15,379 nucleotides of DNA from Kiloniellales bacterium (lineage in GTDB: Bacteria > Pseudomonadota > Alphaproteobacteria > Kiloniellales > JAKSDN01): NCBI GenBank assembly GCA_022360075.1, contig JAKSDN010000330.1, positions 1 to 15,379 on the forward strand, in the 5' to 3' direction. Both the position numbers and the translations under genes were made by a program. The notes under the pieces were generated by a model. That model ran no database searches, had not been told where the DNA came from, and saw nothing but the letters and a program-made list of their open reading frames with translations. Shown piece by piece: positions 7,087 through 14,791 of this stretch. The first letter of the stretch is position 1; every line of letters begins with the position of its first letter.

Positions 7087-7148
7087 CCGCCCGCGGGCGG
7101 AAGCCGTACTCCCGGCGGACGCAGGACCAGGCGTCGCGCGTCCGCCGG
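7087..7148 (+). repeat. Two tandem stem-loops between the binding-protein and ATPase genes
   Basis: The 116-bp gap after the proX-like gene carries two GC-rich inverted repeats. The first is the self-complementary CCGCCCGCGGGCGG at 7087-7100, extended by GGC (7084-7086) and GCC (7103-7105) across an AA bulge. The second pairs CCGGCGGACGC at 7112-7122 with GCGTCCGCCGG at 7138-7148, a perfect 11-bp stem with a 15-nt loop. No T-run follows either stem, so full rho-independent termination is unlikely. Such structures after a binding-protein gene usually protect the upstream mRNA or damp downstream expression, giving more binding protein than membrane subunits (inference). Confidence 0.75.
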
Positions 7149-7179
7149 ACTATTTCGGCAACGAGGTCCGGAGGGGGAA

Positions 7180-8265
7180 ATGCTCGATACAACCCAACCG
7201 CCAGGCGAGTCCTCGCCGGTCGCGATCGAGATCTCGGGCGTCTGGAAGATCTTCGGCGCCAACTGGAATGAAGCCCTCGGTGAGATCCGGGCGAACGGCA
7301 TCTCCAAGAAAGAGGTTCTCGAGAAGTTCAACTGCGTCGTCGGCGTCGCCGATGCGAGCTTCAGCGTTCGGCGCGGTGAGATCTTCTGTGTCATGGGGCT
7401 CTCCGGCTCCGGGAAATCGACGCTGGTTCGCCATATCAACCGGCTCCTCGAGCCTTCGGCCGGTCAGATCGTCGTCAACGGCGCAGACGTGATGGGGCTG
7501 GGCTCGGAGGCGCTCAGGGCTTTCCGAAACGAGAAGATCGCGATGGTCTTCCAGAACTTCGCGCTCATGCCGCATCGCTCGGTGCTCGACAACGTCGCCA
7601 TGCCTTTGGAGATCCGCGGCATCAGCAAGAACCAGCGCATGAAGACGGCCGCCGAAGCCCTGGAGCTGGTCGAGCTGACGGGGTGGGGCAATAAGTTCGC
7701 CCACGAGCTTTCGGGCGGCATGCAGCAGCGCGTCGGATTGGCGCGGGCCCTGGCCTCGGACCCGGAAATCCTGCTGATGGACGAGCCCTTCAGCGCGCTC
7801 GACCCGCTGATCCGCCGCCAGCTTCAGGAGGAGTTCATGCGCCTGGCGTCGATCATGAGGAAGACAACGGTCTTCATCACCCACGATCTCGACGAGGCGG
7901 TGCGGATCGGCGACCGCATCGCCATCATGCGCGACGGCGTGATCGTTCAGATCGGCAAGCCGGAAGAGATCGTCATGCATCCGGCCGACGACTATGTCGC
8001 TGACTTCGTAGCCGGCATATCGCGTCTGAAGGTCGTTCGTGCCCACGCGGTGATGAAACCGCTCGCTGAATACGAAAGCGACAACCCACCGCTCCCCGAG
8101 GATGCGCCGGAGTTCGACGAGGACGTCAATCTGAGCGTGCTCATCGACGCGGCGATCAAGTCCGACGGGCCGCTCGCCATCGTCGACGGCGAGAACAAAC
8201 GCATCGGCGCGATCACCCGTGCCGATCTTCTCAAGACGGTCGTTGAAGGGACCGAAACGTCATGA
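7180..8265 (+). CDS. Betaine-type ABC transporter ATP-binding protein (ProV-like)
   Basis: A 361-residue ATPase. The N-terminal ~50 residues contain the KIFGANWNEAL segment characteristic of ProV/OpuAA. Walker A is at about 73-81 (GLSGSGKST), the signature LSGGMQQRV starts at L177, and Walker B ends in D201-E202. H235 is the switch histidine (THD). After the ATPase domain, about 95 residues include only one recognisable CBS-like unit (GPLAIVDGENKRIGAITRADLL). ProV/OpuAA proteins often have a CBS pair used for ionic-strength sensing, so osmotic gating may be reduced here. A strong ribosome binding site (GGAGGGGG) ends about 3 bp before the ATG. The final ATGA overlaps the permease gene. Confidence 0.92.
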   Translation: MLDTTQPPGESSPVAIEISGVWKIFGANWNEALGEIRANGISKKEVLEKFNCVVGVADASFSVRRGEIFCVMGLSGSGKSTLVRHINRLLEPSAGQIVVNGADVMGLGSEALRAFRNEKIAMVFQNFALMPHRSVLDNVAMPLEIRGISKNQRMKTAAEALELVELTGWGNKFAHELSGGMQQRVGLARALASDPEILLMDEPFSALDPLIRRQLQEEFMRLASIMRKTTVFITHDLDEAVRIGDRIAIMRDGVIVQIGKPEEIVMHPADDYVADFVAGISRLKVVRAHAVMKPLAEYESDNPPLPEDAPEFDEDVNLSVLIDAAIKSDGPLAIVDGENKRIGAITRADLLKTVVEGTETS

Positions 8266-9797
8266 CCATACAAGCCGTTTCAGGCGGCCAGAGCGTTGAT
8301 CTGGCAACGCCACCGCGGGACGAGCGCGAGGCCTTGATCGACGAGTTCGTCGGCTCGAACGGGGATTACTACGCCGCGCGCTTTCAGAAGATCGGCAGCA
8401 CCACGCGGTTCACCTGGACCTTCAACACCGCGGCCGCGCTGCTCGGCCCGATCTGGTTCGGGATGCGTCATCTCTGGCATTGGGGCCTGCCATTCCTGAT
8501 CCTCGAGGCCGTGGCGCTGGTCCAACTGTCGCGCGGCCTTTTCGGTGATCTCTCCGCCGATATCCGTGAGCGGATCGTCCAGATCGAAGAGACCCTGGCG
8601 CTGCGGCGCGAGCAGCTCGAGGCGGCCATCGCGAACAACGACGGAAACGTCGCCGTCTTCGAGCGCAACATCAAATCGCTCGAGGACGCGATCGGCGGAA
8701 TTCAGGCGGAGGCCGCCGCCGCGGAGGCGTCGGGCGTCTGGGTCGCCCTTTCCGGGCTCGCCTTGCTCTTCGTCGTCAAGCTGGCTCAGGGGGTGGCGGC
8801 GAACACTCTGCTCGAACGGCGCTTCTCCGACTGGCTTTCGGACCGCTCCTTTCCGGCGGGGATATCGCAGGCCAAGACTTGGCTCAGCGCCGGTTTCGTG
8901 ACTCTGATCTTTGCGGCCTGCGTAGCCCACTACGCCTTCGTGGGCATGTGGCCGTTGGTGGCACAGTTCCCGGCACAGCAGCCCTACCGGCTCGCCGCGA
9001 TCGACGGTATCCGGTCCTTCTTCGATTTCGCCGTGATCAATGGTGAATGGTTCTTCGACACGATCACCTACGGCATCCGGGTGATCCTCGATGCACTCGA
9101 AGTGCTCTTCGTCAGCACGCCTTGGGTCGTGATCGCCAGCATCATCATTCTGCTGACGGGTCTTTCGGCCGGCACGACGGCGGCGATCTATACCGGCGCG
9201 TTTCTTCTCTACATCGGCCTTCTCGGGTTCTGGGAGAAGGCGATGACGACGCTCGCTCTGCTGGGAACCGCGGCCTGCATCAGTATCTGTCTCGGCATCC
9301 CGCTCGGCATGCTCTGCGCCAGAAGGCAGCGCCTCTATGCGGTGGTGCGGCCGGTGATGGACTTCATGCAGACGATGCCGAGCTTCGTTTTCATGATCCC
9401 TGTGATCGCCTTCTTCGGCACCGGCAAACCGGCTGCGGTCATCACGACCATGATCTTTGGCGGCACCCCCGTGGTGCGCCTGACGGTTCTCGGCCTGCGC
9501 GGCGTTCCCGAACATGTCCGCGAGGCCGCCATCGCCTATGGCGCGTCCAAGTGGTATCTCCTGACCAAGGTCGACCTTCCCCTGGCCGCGCCCTCGATCC
9601 TCGCCGGCGTCAACCAGACGATCATGCTCAGTCTCGCCATGGTGGTCGTTGCCTCGCTCATCGGTGCCAGGGGGCTGGGAGAGGACGTCCTCGAAGCGCT
9701 GCAATACGCGTCCGTCGGGCAGGGCATCCTGGCGGGCTTTGCCATTCTGTTTTGCGCGATGATCCTCAACCGCATCATGCAGGGAGATCGGACCTGA
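8262..9797 (+). CDS. Betaine-type ABC transporter permease (ProW-like) with a long N-terminal membrane/coiled-coil extension
   Basis: A 511-residue protein, clearly longer than the roughly 350 residues of E. coli ProW. The permease core occupies about residues 320-505 (from GFWEKAMTTLALLGTA), with the EAA loop at about 416-450 (EHVREAAIAYGASKWYLLTK, then LPLAAPS). The first ~240 residues are additional. Residues 30-92 resemble a DUF2628-type module (FTWTFNTAAALLGPIWFG, then two hydrophobic segments). Residues about 96-150 are a charged heptad-like helix, probably a coiled coil, and hydrophobic segments follow at about 159-180 and 209-230. The frame is continuous, so the extension belongs to the protein. 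It overlaps the ATPase gene by 4 bp and the flavoprotein gene starts 14 bp after it. The extension's role is unknown; regulation or assembly is plausible. Confidence 0.88.
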   Translation: MTIQAVSGGQSVDLATPPRDEREALIDEFVGSNGDYYAARFQKIGSTTRFTWTFNTAAALLGPIWFGMRHLWHWGLPFLILEAVALVQLSRGLFGDLSADIRERIVQIEETLALRREQLEAAIANNDGNVAVFERNIKSLEDAIGGIQAEAAAAEASGVWVALSGLALLFVVKLAQGVAANTLLERRFSDWLSDRSFPAGISQAKTWLSAGFVTLIFAACVAHYAFVGMWPLVAQFPAQQPYRLAAIDGIRSFFDFAVINGEWFFDTITYGIRVILDALEVLFVSTPWVVIASIIILLTGLSAGTTAAIYTGAFLLYIGLLGFWEKAMTTLALLGTAACISICLGIPLGMLCARRQRLYAVVRPVMDFMQTMPSFVFMIPVIAFFGTGKPAAVITTMIFGGTPVVRLTVLGLRGVPEHVREAAIAYGASKWYLLTKVDLPLAAPSILAGVNQTIMLSLAMVVVASLIGARGLGEDVLEALQYASVGQGILAGFAILFCAMILNRIMQGDRT

Positions 9798-9811
9798 GGG
9801 TCTATGATCGC

Positions 9812-11077
9812 GTGGCGAGCCACGGATCAGGCCCGCCTTCCGCCGATGTCACGATCCTAGGCGCGGGCATCATCGGTGTATGCAGCGCGCTGGCGCTGCA
9901 GGAACGCGGGTTTTCGGTCGCGGTCATCGACCGCGACGAACCGGGGCAGGCCGCGAGCTACGGCAATGCCGGGATCGTGTCGCCTTGGTCTTGTGTGCCG
10001 CAAAGCATGCCGGGCATCTGGAAATCCGTGCCGAGATGGTTGTTGGACCCACAAGGCCCCCTCCGGGTCCGTGTGGGAGAGCTTCCGAAACTGCTGCCGT
10101 GGGTGGCGCGCTTTTTCGCCAATACAAGTCTGCAGAGGGTGCATGAGATTTCCAGTGCGATGGACATGCTCATGCAGGGCAACATCGAGGCCTATCGGCA
10201 CCATCTGAAAGGGACGGGCCGCGAGGATCTCCTGCAGGATAGCTGGTTTATCAACGTGTTCCGGGGGAGCGCCCGGCCCGACCTCGGGGATCTGGGCTGG
10301 CGGTTGCGCATCGACAAGGGTGCCCCGGTGGTGATGGTGGGCGGCGACGAACTGCGCACGATCGAGCCCGAACTCTCGCCTGAAATCGCTCAGGCGGTGA
10401 TCATCAAGGAGCAAGCCCGGGCTTTGGCGCCCGGAGAGATCTGCAAGGTGCTCGCGGAGAAGGCGAGACGACAGGGCGCGAGCTTCGTCAGATGCGATGT
10501 GAGGCGCCTCCGGCCGAGAGACGGTGGCGGTGTCGATCTCGAAACCGACCTTGGAGTCATCGAAACGAACAAGCTCGTTCTTTGCGGCGGCGTGTGGTCC
10601 GCCGAGCTCCTGAGGCCGCTTGGGATCAAGCTTCCTTTAGTGTCGGAGCGCGGCTATCATCTGGAATTCACCGAACCGGGGGTTCGACTGAATCACTCCA
10701 TTCTGGATGTTGCCGGCAAGTTCATCATCAGTTCGATGGAAGGCGGAGTAAGGAGCGCGGGCACGTCCGAGTTCGCGGACGTCGATGCCCCACCGAACTA
10801 CAAGCGCGCGGACATTCTCGCGCCGATGTCGAAACGGCTGATCCCGCGGCTCAACACTGGACGGTCGCGGCGCTGGGTCGGGGCGCGGCCGTCCTTTCCC
10901 GACAACCTCCCGGTCATCGGCGCGATTCCGGGCTTCCACGATCTCTATGGTGCCTTCGGGCACAGCCACTACGGCCTTGGCATGGCACCGGCGACCGGTC
11001 GCATCGTCGCCGAGACCATCATGGGCTCCCTGTCGAACACCGACCGCTCCCGCGTCTCGGTTGAGCGGTTTCTATGA
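9812..11077 (+). CDS. FAD-dependent oxidoreductase, D-amino acid dehydrogenase (DadA)-like
   Basis: About 421 residues from a GTG at 9812, the only reasonable start after the permease stop at 9797. A GAGGG sequence lies about 11 bp upstream. The dinucleotide-binding motif GAGIIG is at residues 17-22, followed by VIDRD, whose acidic end binds the FAD ribose. ASYGNAGIVSPW and LLPWVARFF are hallmark DadA-family segments. The C-terminal RPSFPDNLPVIG and GHSHYGLGMAP form the second flavin-contacting region. Such enzymes deaminate or demethylate amino acids oxidatively, passing electrons to the respiratory chain. The open frame extends upstream through the permease gene out of frame, but that part is a shadow. 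It is co-transcribed with a betaine-type transporter, so the imported compound or its hydrolysis product is the likely substrate (inference). Confidence 0.87.
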   Translation: MASHGSGPPSADVTILGAGIIGVCSALALQERGFSVAVIDRDEPGQAASYGNAGIVSPWSCVPQSMPGIWKSVPRWLLDPQGPLRVRVGELPKLLPWVARFFANTSLQRVHEISSAMDMLMQGNIEAYRHHLKGTGREDLLQDSWFINVFRGSARPDLGDLGWRLRIDKGAPVVMVGGDELRTIEPELSPEIAQAVIIKEQARALAPGEICKVLAEKARRQGASFVRCDVRRLRPRDGGGVDLETDLGVIETNKLVLCGGVWSAELLRPLGIKLPLVSERGYHLEFTEPGVRLNHSILDVAGKFIISSMEGGVRSAGTSEFADVDAPPNYKRADILAPMSKRLIPRLNTGRSRRWVGARPSFPDNLPVIGAIPGFHDLYGAFGHSHYGLGMAPATGRIVAETIMGSLSNTDRSRVSVERFL

Positions 11078-12501
11078 GCGGCGCGGAATCGGATCCCGAG
11101 AGCCGAACACACCAGAGCTCTACGCCGCTCCACTTCGAATCGATCACAGATGTAGGGGACCGAATTCGCAGCGGCGAGATCTCTTCGGTCGCTTTGACAC
11201 GTCATATGCTCGGACGGATCGAAGCGCATGACGCTCGCCTCAACGCCTACATCGAGGTCACCGCCGACCTCGCTCTAAGGCAGGCCCATCGGGCCGATAG
11301 CGAGCTGGCGCAAGGACAGGATCGCGGCCGGCTGCACGGTGTTCCCGTCGCGATCAAGGACATCTTCGCCACCAACGGCATTCGCACCACTTGTGGCTCC
11401 AAGCTCTTCGCGGACTGGGTCCCGGACTACGACGCGGAAGTCGTGAGAAAGCTGCGCGAGGCCGGTGCCGTGCTGCTCGGCAAGACCGGCATGCACGAGC
11501 TCGCCTACGGTATGAATGGCGTCAACCCCTACTACGGGCCGACGCGGAATCCCTGGGCCCTGGATCGCGACGCCGGTGGCTCGAGTGGCGGTTCGGCAGC
11601 CGCGGTCGCGGCAGGCCTGGCTTTCGCGGCGCTCGGCACGGATACCGGCGGATCGGTGCGCCAGCCGGCGCACTCTTGTGGGATCGTCGGCTTCAAGCCG
11701 AGCTTCGGCCGGGTGAGCAAGGCCGGGGTGCTCCCGCTCGCGTGGTCCATGGATCACGTCGGCCCGCTGACGCGTTCGGTCGCGGATGCGGCGCTCCTGC
11801 TGGGCGCCATCGAGGGCAGGGATCCGGCCGATCCCTACTCGGCCTCGCTTCGAGACCGAGCGGCGGACGCGCCGCAGGAATGTGCCTTGCAGGACCTGCG
11901 CATCGGCATCGTGCGAAGGCATTTCTTCGAAGGCCACAGCGAGGTCATCACGTCCATCGACGGCGCTCTCGGCCGCTTGAAGCAGGCGGGGGCCGAGCTG
12001 ATCGAGTTGGACATAGCCGATATCGACGAGGCGACCAAAGCGGCGCGGATGACCTTCGCGGAAGCCAATGCGGTCCATGAAGCCGATTTCGCCGAACGTC
12101 CTGAAGACTTCGGCATGGATGTCCGCAAGAAACTCGAAGCCGCGCGAAAGCTCTCAGCGGCGGACTACGCGAAGGCGCAGCATTTTCGCCAGGGATTTCG
12201 GCAACGTTTGGAGGGCCTGTTCGCAGACCGTGACCTGCTCGCGATGCCAACCGCGACGATCACGTCAGCGCCGATCGACGAGCGGCCGGAAGATCACCCA
12301 CACCTCTCTTGGAAGAGCTGCGGCATTTTCAACTTCACCGGCCATCCGGCGATCTCGCTACCCTGCGATCTCGTGGGACAAGGCCTGCCCGTCGGCCTCA
12401 TGCTGGTCGGACCCCTTCACCGGGACGAGACGCTGCTGCGCCATGCGGGCCTTGTCGAGGCCGCGCTCGCGTGGCGCCGCCGTCCGACGGGTTTCGAATG
12501 A
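11074..12501 (+). CDS. Amidase signature family hydrolase (GatA-like stand-alone amidase)
   Basis: A 475-residue enzyme starting in the ATGA overlap with the flavoprotein gene. The Ser-cisSer-Lys triad can be placed: K95 in VPVAIKD, S170 in the GGSSGG signature and S194 in GTDTGGSVRQPA. The spacings K-75-S-24-S equal those of fatty acid amide hydrolase (142, 217, 241). It hydrolyses carboxamides to acid plus ammonia or amine. GatB and GatC partners are absent and the operon context is catabolic, so it is unlikely to be the tRNA amidotransferase subunit. No strong ribosome binding site is seen, so translational coupling is likely. Possible substrates include an amide of the imported betaine-like or amino-acid compound. 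It is the last gene of the operon; a weak hairpin (GCCGA at 12510, TCGGC at 12531) follows. Confidence 0.9.
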   Translation: MSGAESDPESRTHQSSTPLHFESITDVGDRIRSGEISSVALTRHMLGRIEAHDARLNAYIEVTADLALRQAHRADSELAQGQDRGRLHGVPVAIKDIFATNGIRTTCGSKLFADWVPDYDAEVVRKLREAGAVLLGKTGMHELAYGMNGVNPYYGPTRNPWALDRDAGGSSGGSAAAVAAGLAFAALGTDTGGSVRQPAHSCGIVGFKPSFGRVSKAGVLPLAWSMDHVGPLTRSVADAALLLGAIEGRDPADPYSASLRDRAADAPQECALQDLRIGIVRRHFFEGHSEVITSIDGALGRLKQAGAELIELDIADIDEATKAARMTFAEANAVHEADFAERPEDFGMDVRKKLEAARKLSAADYAKAQHFRQGFRQRLEGLFADRDLLAMPTATITSAPIDERPEDHPHLSWKSCGIFNFTGHPAISLPCDLVGQGLPVGLMLVGPLHRDETLLRHAGLVEAALAWRRRPTGFE

Positions 12502-12575
12502 AGGACTTTGCCGACGAGAGCATTTTGCGTTCGGCTTGGATCGGCGCTGGCCCCGCAACCTGATTCCGCCCGCCG

Positions 12576-13025
12576 TCAAATCTCTTGGTTCAGCCTCGGT
12601 TTCCAGAACGGCCGGAACAGCTCGATCTTTGGGCAACGGTTCATCACCACTCTGAGACCGGCGGCCTCGGCCAGTCGCGCCGCTTCGGGGTCGACCACGC
12701 CGATCTGACCCCACAACACCTTGGCGCCAATCGCTATCGCTTCCTCGGCGACTCCATAGAGGGCGGACTTGTCCCGAAAGACCTGCACCATGTCGACGGG
12801 CTGGTCGATGGACGCAAGGCTTTCATAGACCTTCAGTCCGCGGATCTCGCCAGGATACTCACGCGGGTTGACCGGCAGCATGGTGTAGCCGGTCTCGTGC
12901 AGCACCCTCAGCACCCCATAGCTGAATTTCGTCGGATCCGAGCTCGCCCCGACCATGGCGATCGTTTTCACTTCCTTGAGGATTCCGGCGAGGTATTCCG
13001 GCGGATAGCCTTCGTCGTGGTTCAT
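12576..13025 (-). CDS. CoA-binding domain protein, YccU-like
   Basis: A 149-residue Rossmann-fold protein started at the ATG at 13025 (MNHDEGYPPEYL). TIAMVGASSDPTKFSYGV (residues 21-38) is the nucleotide-binding loop of the CoA-binding/succinyl-CoA-synthetase-alpha-like fold. VDMVQVFR, AIAIGAKVLWGQIGV and VVMNRCPKIE match the conserved blocks of E. coli YccU. The frame is open to 13178, but the extra residues overlap the ferredoxin gene, whereas 13025 lies 5 bp after the ferredoxin stop with an AAAGGGTGAT ribosome binding site. It is the third gene of the methanethiol oxidase-like operon. YccU proteins have no settled function beyond CoA binding. Here a role in CoA-linked thiol or sulfur handling is conceivable but speculative. 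Confidence 0.88.
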   Translation of the reverse strand: MNHDEGYPPEYLAGILKEVKTIAMVGASSDPTKFSYGVLRVLHETGYTMLPVNPREYPGEIRGLKVYESLASIDQPVDMVQVFRDKSALYGVAEEAIAIGAKVLWGQIGVVDPEAARLAEAAGLRVVMNRCPKIELFRPFWKPRLNQEI

Positions 13026-13030
13026 AGGGA

Positions 13031-13423
13031 TCACCCTTTGGCCTCGCTCGAGTCTTTTTGAATGTACGATCTCAGCTCCTCCGGTCGGAGCGGGCTTTGG
13101 AAGGGGTTGCGATAGAGCTTGTCGTGGCTCTCGACGCCCACATCGAAGGTGCAATCGCTCAGCGGTCGCGCGACGCACAGCAGCACGTATCCGTCGGAAA
13201 GCTGACGGCCGTTCAGAGCCACGCCCGCGCTTTGATCGACGTCACCTGCCAGCAGCTTCGCCGCGCAGGAGATGCAGCCCCCGTAGCGACAGCCATAGGG
13301 CAAGGAGACGCCGTGGCTCTCCAGCGTCTCGAGCAGCGGTATCGCCCCGTCCACCTCGTACGACCGTCCGCTACGATTGGCGAGCGTAACGGTGAACCTG
13401 CGCGTTTCTCGTGGCTCGGCCAT
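13031..13423 (-). CDS. [2Fe-2S] ferredoxin, plant type
   Basis: A 130-residue electron carrier. Cysteines 45, 50 and 53 (C-R-Y-G-G-C-I-S-C) and C83 (LLCVARP) reproduce the C-x4-C-x2-C...C ligand set of plant-type ferredoxins. They lie in a beta-grasp fold that begins with FTVTLANRSGRSYEV. About 45 residues follow the last cysteine and include SPLRPEELRSYIQ, which is not part of the core fold and may dock a partner. It starts 6 bp after the stop of the methanethiol oxidase-like gene and ends 5 bp before the CoA-binding gene. No good ribosome binding site precedes it, so coupled translation is likely. The position suggests it carries electrons for an enzyme working with its neighbours; no ferredoxin reductase or oxygenase is visible in the window. 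Confidence 0.9.
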   Translation of the reverse strand: MAEPRETRRFTVTLANRSGRSYEVDGAIPLLETLESHGVSLPYGCRYGGCISCAAKLLAGDVDQSAGVALNGRQLSDGYVLLCVARPLSDCTFDVGVESHDKLYRNPFQSPLRPEELRSYIQKDSSEAKG

Positions 13424-13429
13424 GGCGCG

Positions 13430-14791
13430 CTATAGCCAGATGTCGGAAGTGCAGTCGCCGCCGGGATAGCGGGTTTCGTGACAGCGCGCCGGGCCGTTCG
13501 GCTCCTTGCCGAAATCGACGAAGAAGTCTTCGTCGATCGCCATGCCGCCGTTCTCGGTGTCGCAGTTGACCATCAGCATACAGCCGCCGTTTGTACGGAT
13601 GTCCGGGTAGAACTGGTTGTCCCAGGTCGAGAATAGTGAAGTCGTGACGTAGAGCCGCCTGCCGTCGAGCGAGAGCTGGATCATCTGCGGCCCGCCCGTG
13701 ATGCGATGCCCGTTCACCTCCGGCGCGCGCCCGAGCAGTCCACCCATCCAGACTTGCCCGGTGAACTTCGGATTGTGCGGGTCGGAGATGTCGTATTGGC
13801 GAATGTCCCCGTGCAGCCAGTTGCAGAAATAGAGAAAGCGGTCGTCCATCGAGATCAGGATCACGCTGATGACGCCCGGCACGGGGATCGGCCATTCCGG
13901 ATGGGGCTCGTTGTCGACGTCGATGATCTTCTCCCAGAGCCATTCGCCGTCCTTCTTGAACCAATGGATGATGTTGGCCGAGAGCGCGGCGCCCACGAAG
14001 CCGTGGTGGGAGTCCGGGTCATGATGGAAGCGCACTTCCAGCGGGATCAGCCCGTCTTCCCCCAGGTAGTGGGTCTTGACGATGCTCTTCTTCTCGAAAT
14101 CCCAGAAATGCAGGCGCCGGCCGTACTTCAGGTGCCCCACCTCTTCCAGATCGAATCCCGGCATGAAGGTGTTCGGTGCCGCCCACTCGCTCGAGACCAT
14201 CACGTTGTGGCGCGGCTGGTACCAGAAGTCGTAGTTGAAGTGCATGCCGGTGATGTCGTTCTCCCAGCGCCCGACAATCTCGAAGTTCTCATTTAGGTGC
14301 AGGAAGCCACCGGGCGCTTCGCCCTTGGCGTCGCCGAGCATGGAGATGATGATGTCCGAGCCCAGGCAGTGCACCGTGTGGGGGGCGGAGAGATCGGTCT
14401 TGGCTTTGATCTCCGCACCCTCGATCACCTTGTGGAGCCTGGGCGCGCGCGGGTCCGCGCCGCAGTCGACGATGTGAAGGTTGGAGCTGCGCACCCCCGG
14501 CACGATCAGATAGCGCCGCTCTTTCGTCGGGTCATGGTGACAGGACGAGCAGGCATTCCAGCCCATGTGATGCAGCTCGTCGCCGATCCCGGGCATCTCC
14601 AGCCGGCTGATGACCTGCGAATAGGTCGGGCTCTCCGGATCGGCATCGATGGTCGCCAGATAGTCCGGCTTCTGGATTCCGGTGCCGATGTAGAGCGCCG
14701 CCGTGTAGAGCAGCGTCTCGCGGGGGGCCTTCATAGCCTCCGCCGGCGAGGCGTAGCCCGGTCCGCAGCAGCTTTTTCCATCGTCGCCCAT
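13430..14791 (-). CDS. mtoX: Selenium-binding protein (SBP56/SELENBP1) family, probable methanethiol oxidase
   Basis: A 453-residue protein that aligns from end to end with human SELENBP1 as remembered: CCGPGYASPAEAMKAPRE near the start, DELHHMGWNACSSC (C81, C84), DFWYQPRHNVMVSSEW, DDRFLYFCNWLHGD, GGPQMIQLSLDGRRLYVT, and the terminal PGGDCTSDIWL. The family forms a beta-propeller. Bacterial MtoX and human SELENBP1 are reported to oxidise methanethiol to formaldehyde, hydrogen sulfide and hydrogen peroxide using copper. No signal peptide is present, so this version appears cytoplasmic, unlike the exported bacterial MtoX. The position of the human selenium-linked Cys57 is Ser58 here. A strong GGAGG site 4 bp before the ATG supports the start. 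It leads a three-gene operon with a ferredoxin and a CoA-binding protein. The symbol is by family and activity is inferred. Confidence 0.9.
   Translation of the reverse strand: MGDDGKSCCGPGYASPAEAMKAPRETLLYTAALYIGTGIQKPDYLATIDADPESPTYSQVISRLEMPGIGDELHHMGWNACSSCHHDPTKERRYLIVPGVRSSNLHIVDCGADPRAPRLHKVIEGAEIKAKTDLSAPHTVHCLGSDIIISMLGDAKGEAPGGFLHLNENFEIVGRWENDITGMHFNYDFWYQPRHNVMVSSEWAAPNTFMPGFDLEEVGHLKYGRRLHFWDFEKKSIVKTHYLGEDGLIPLEVRFHHDPDSHHGFVGAALSANIIHWFKKDGEWLWEKIIDVDNEPHPEWPIPVPGVISVILISMDDRFLYFCNWLHGDIRQYDISDPHNPKFTGQVWMGGLLGRAPEVNGHRITGGPQMIQLSLDGRRLYVTTSLFSTWDNQFYPDIRTNGGCMLMVNCDTENGGMAIDEDFFVDFGKEPNGPARCHETRYPGGDCTSDIWL

Noticed and set aside
8280..9704. 474-codon open frame on the - strand opposite the permease
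   Set aside because: Low-complexity His/Asp/Arg/Gly composition and full overlap with a clear permease gene mark it as a shadow.
9047..9811. Upstream extension of the flavoprotein frame through the permease gene, suggesting a fusion
   Set aside because: This part is out of frame within the well-supported ProW-like core and has no domain character. The flavoprotein begins sensibly at the GTG at 9812.
12510..12535. Weak inverted repeat GCCGA/TCGGC as a terminator between the amidase and CoA-binding genes
   Set aside because: The stem is only five pairs plus two after a bulge, the loop is long and no T-run follows; it is too weak to list as a terminator.
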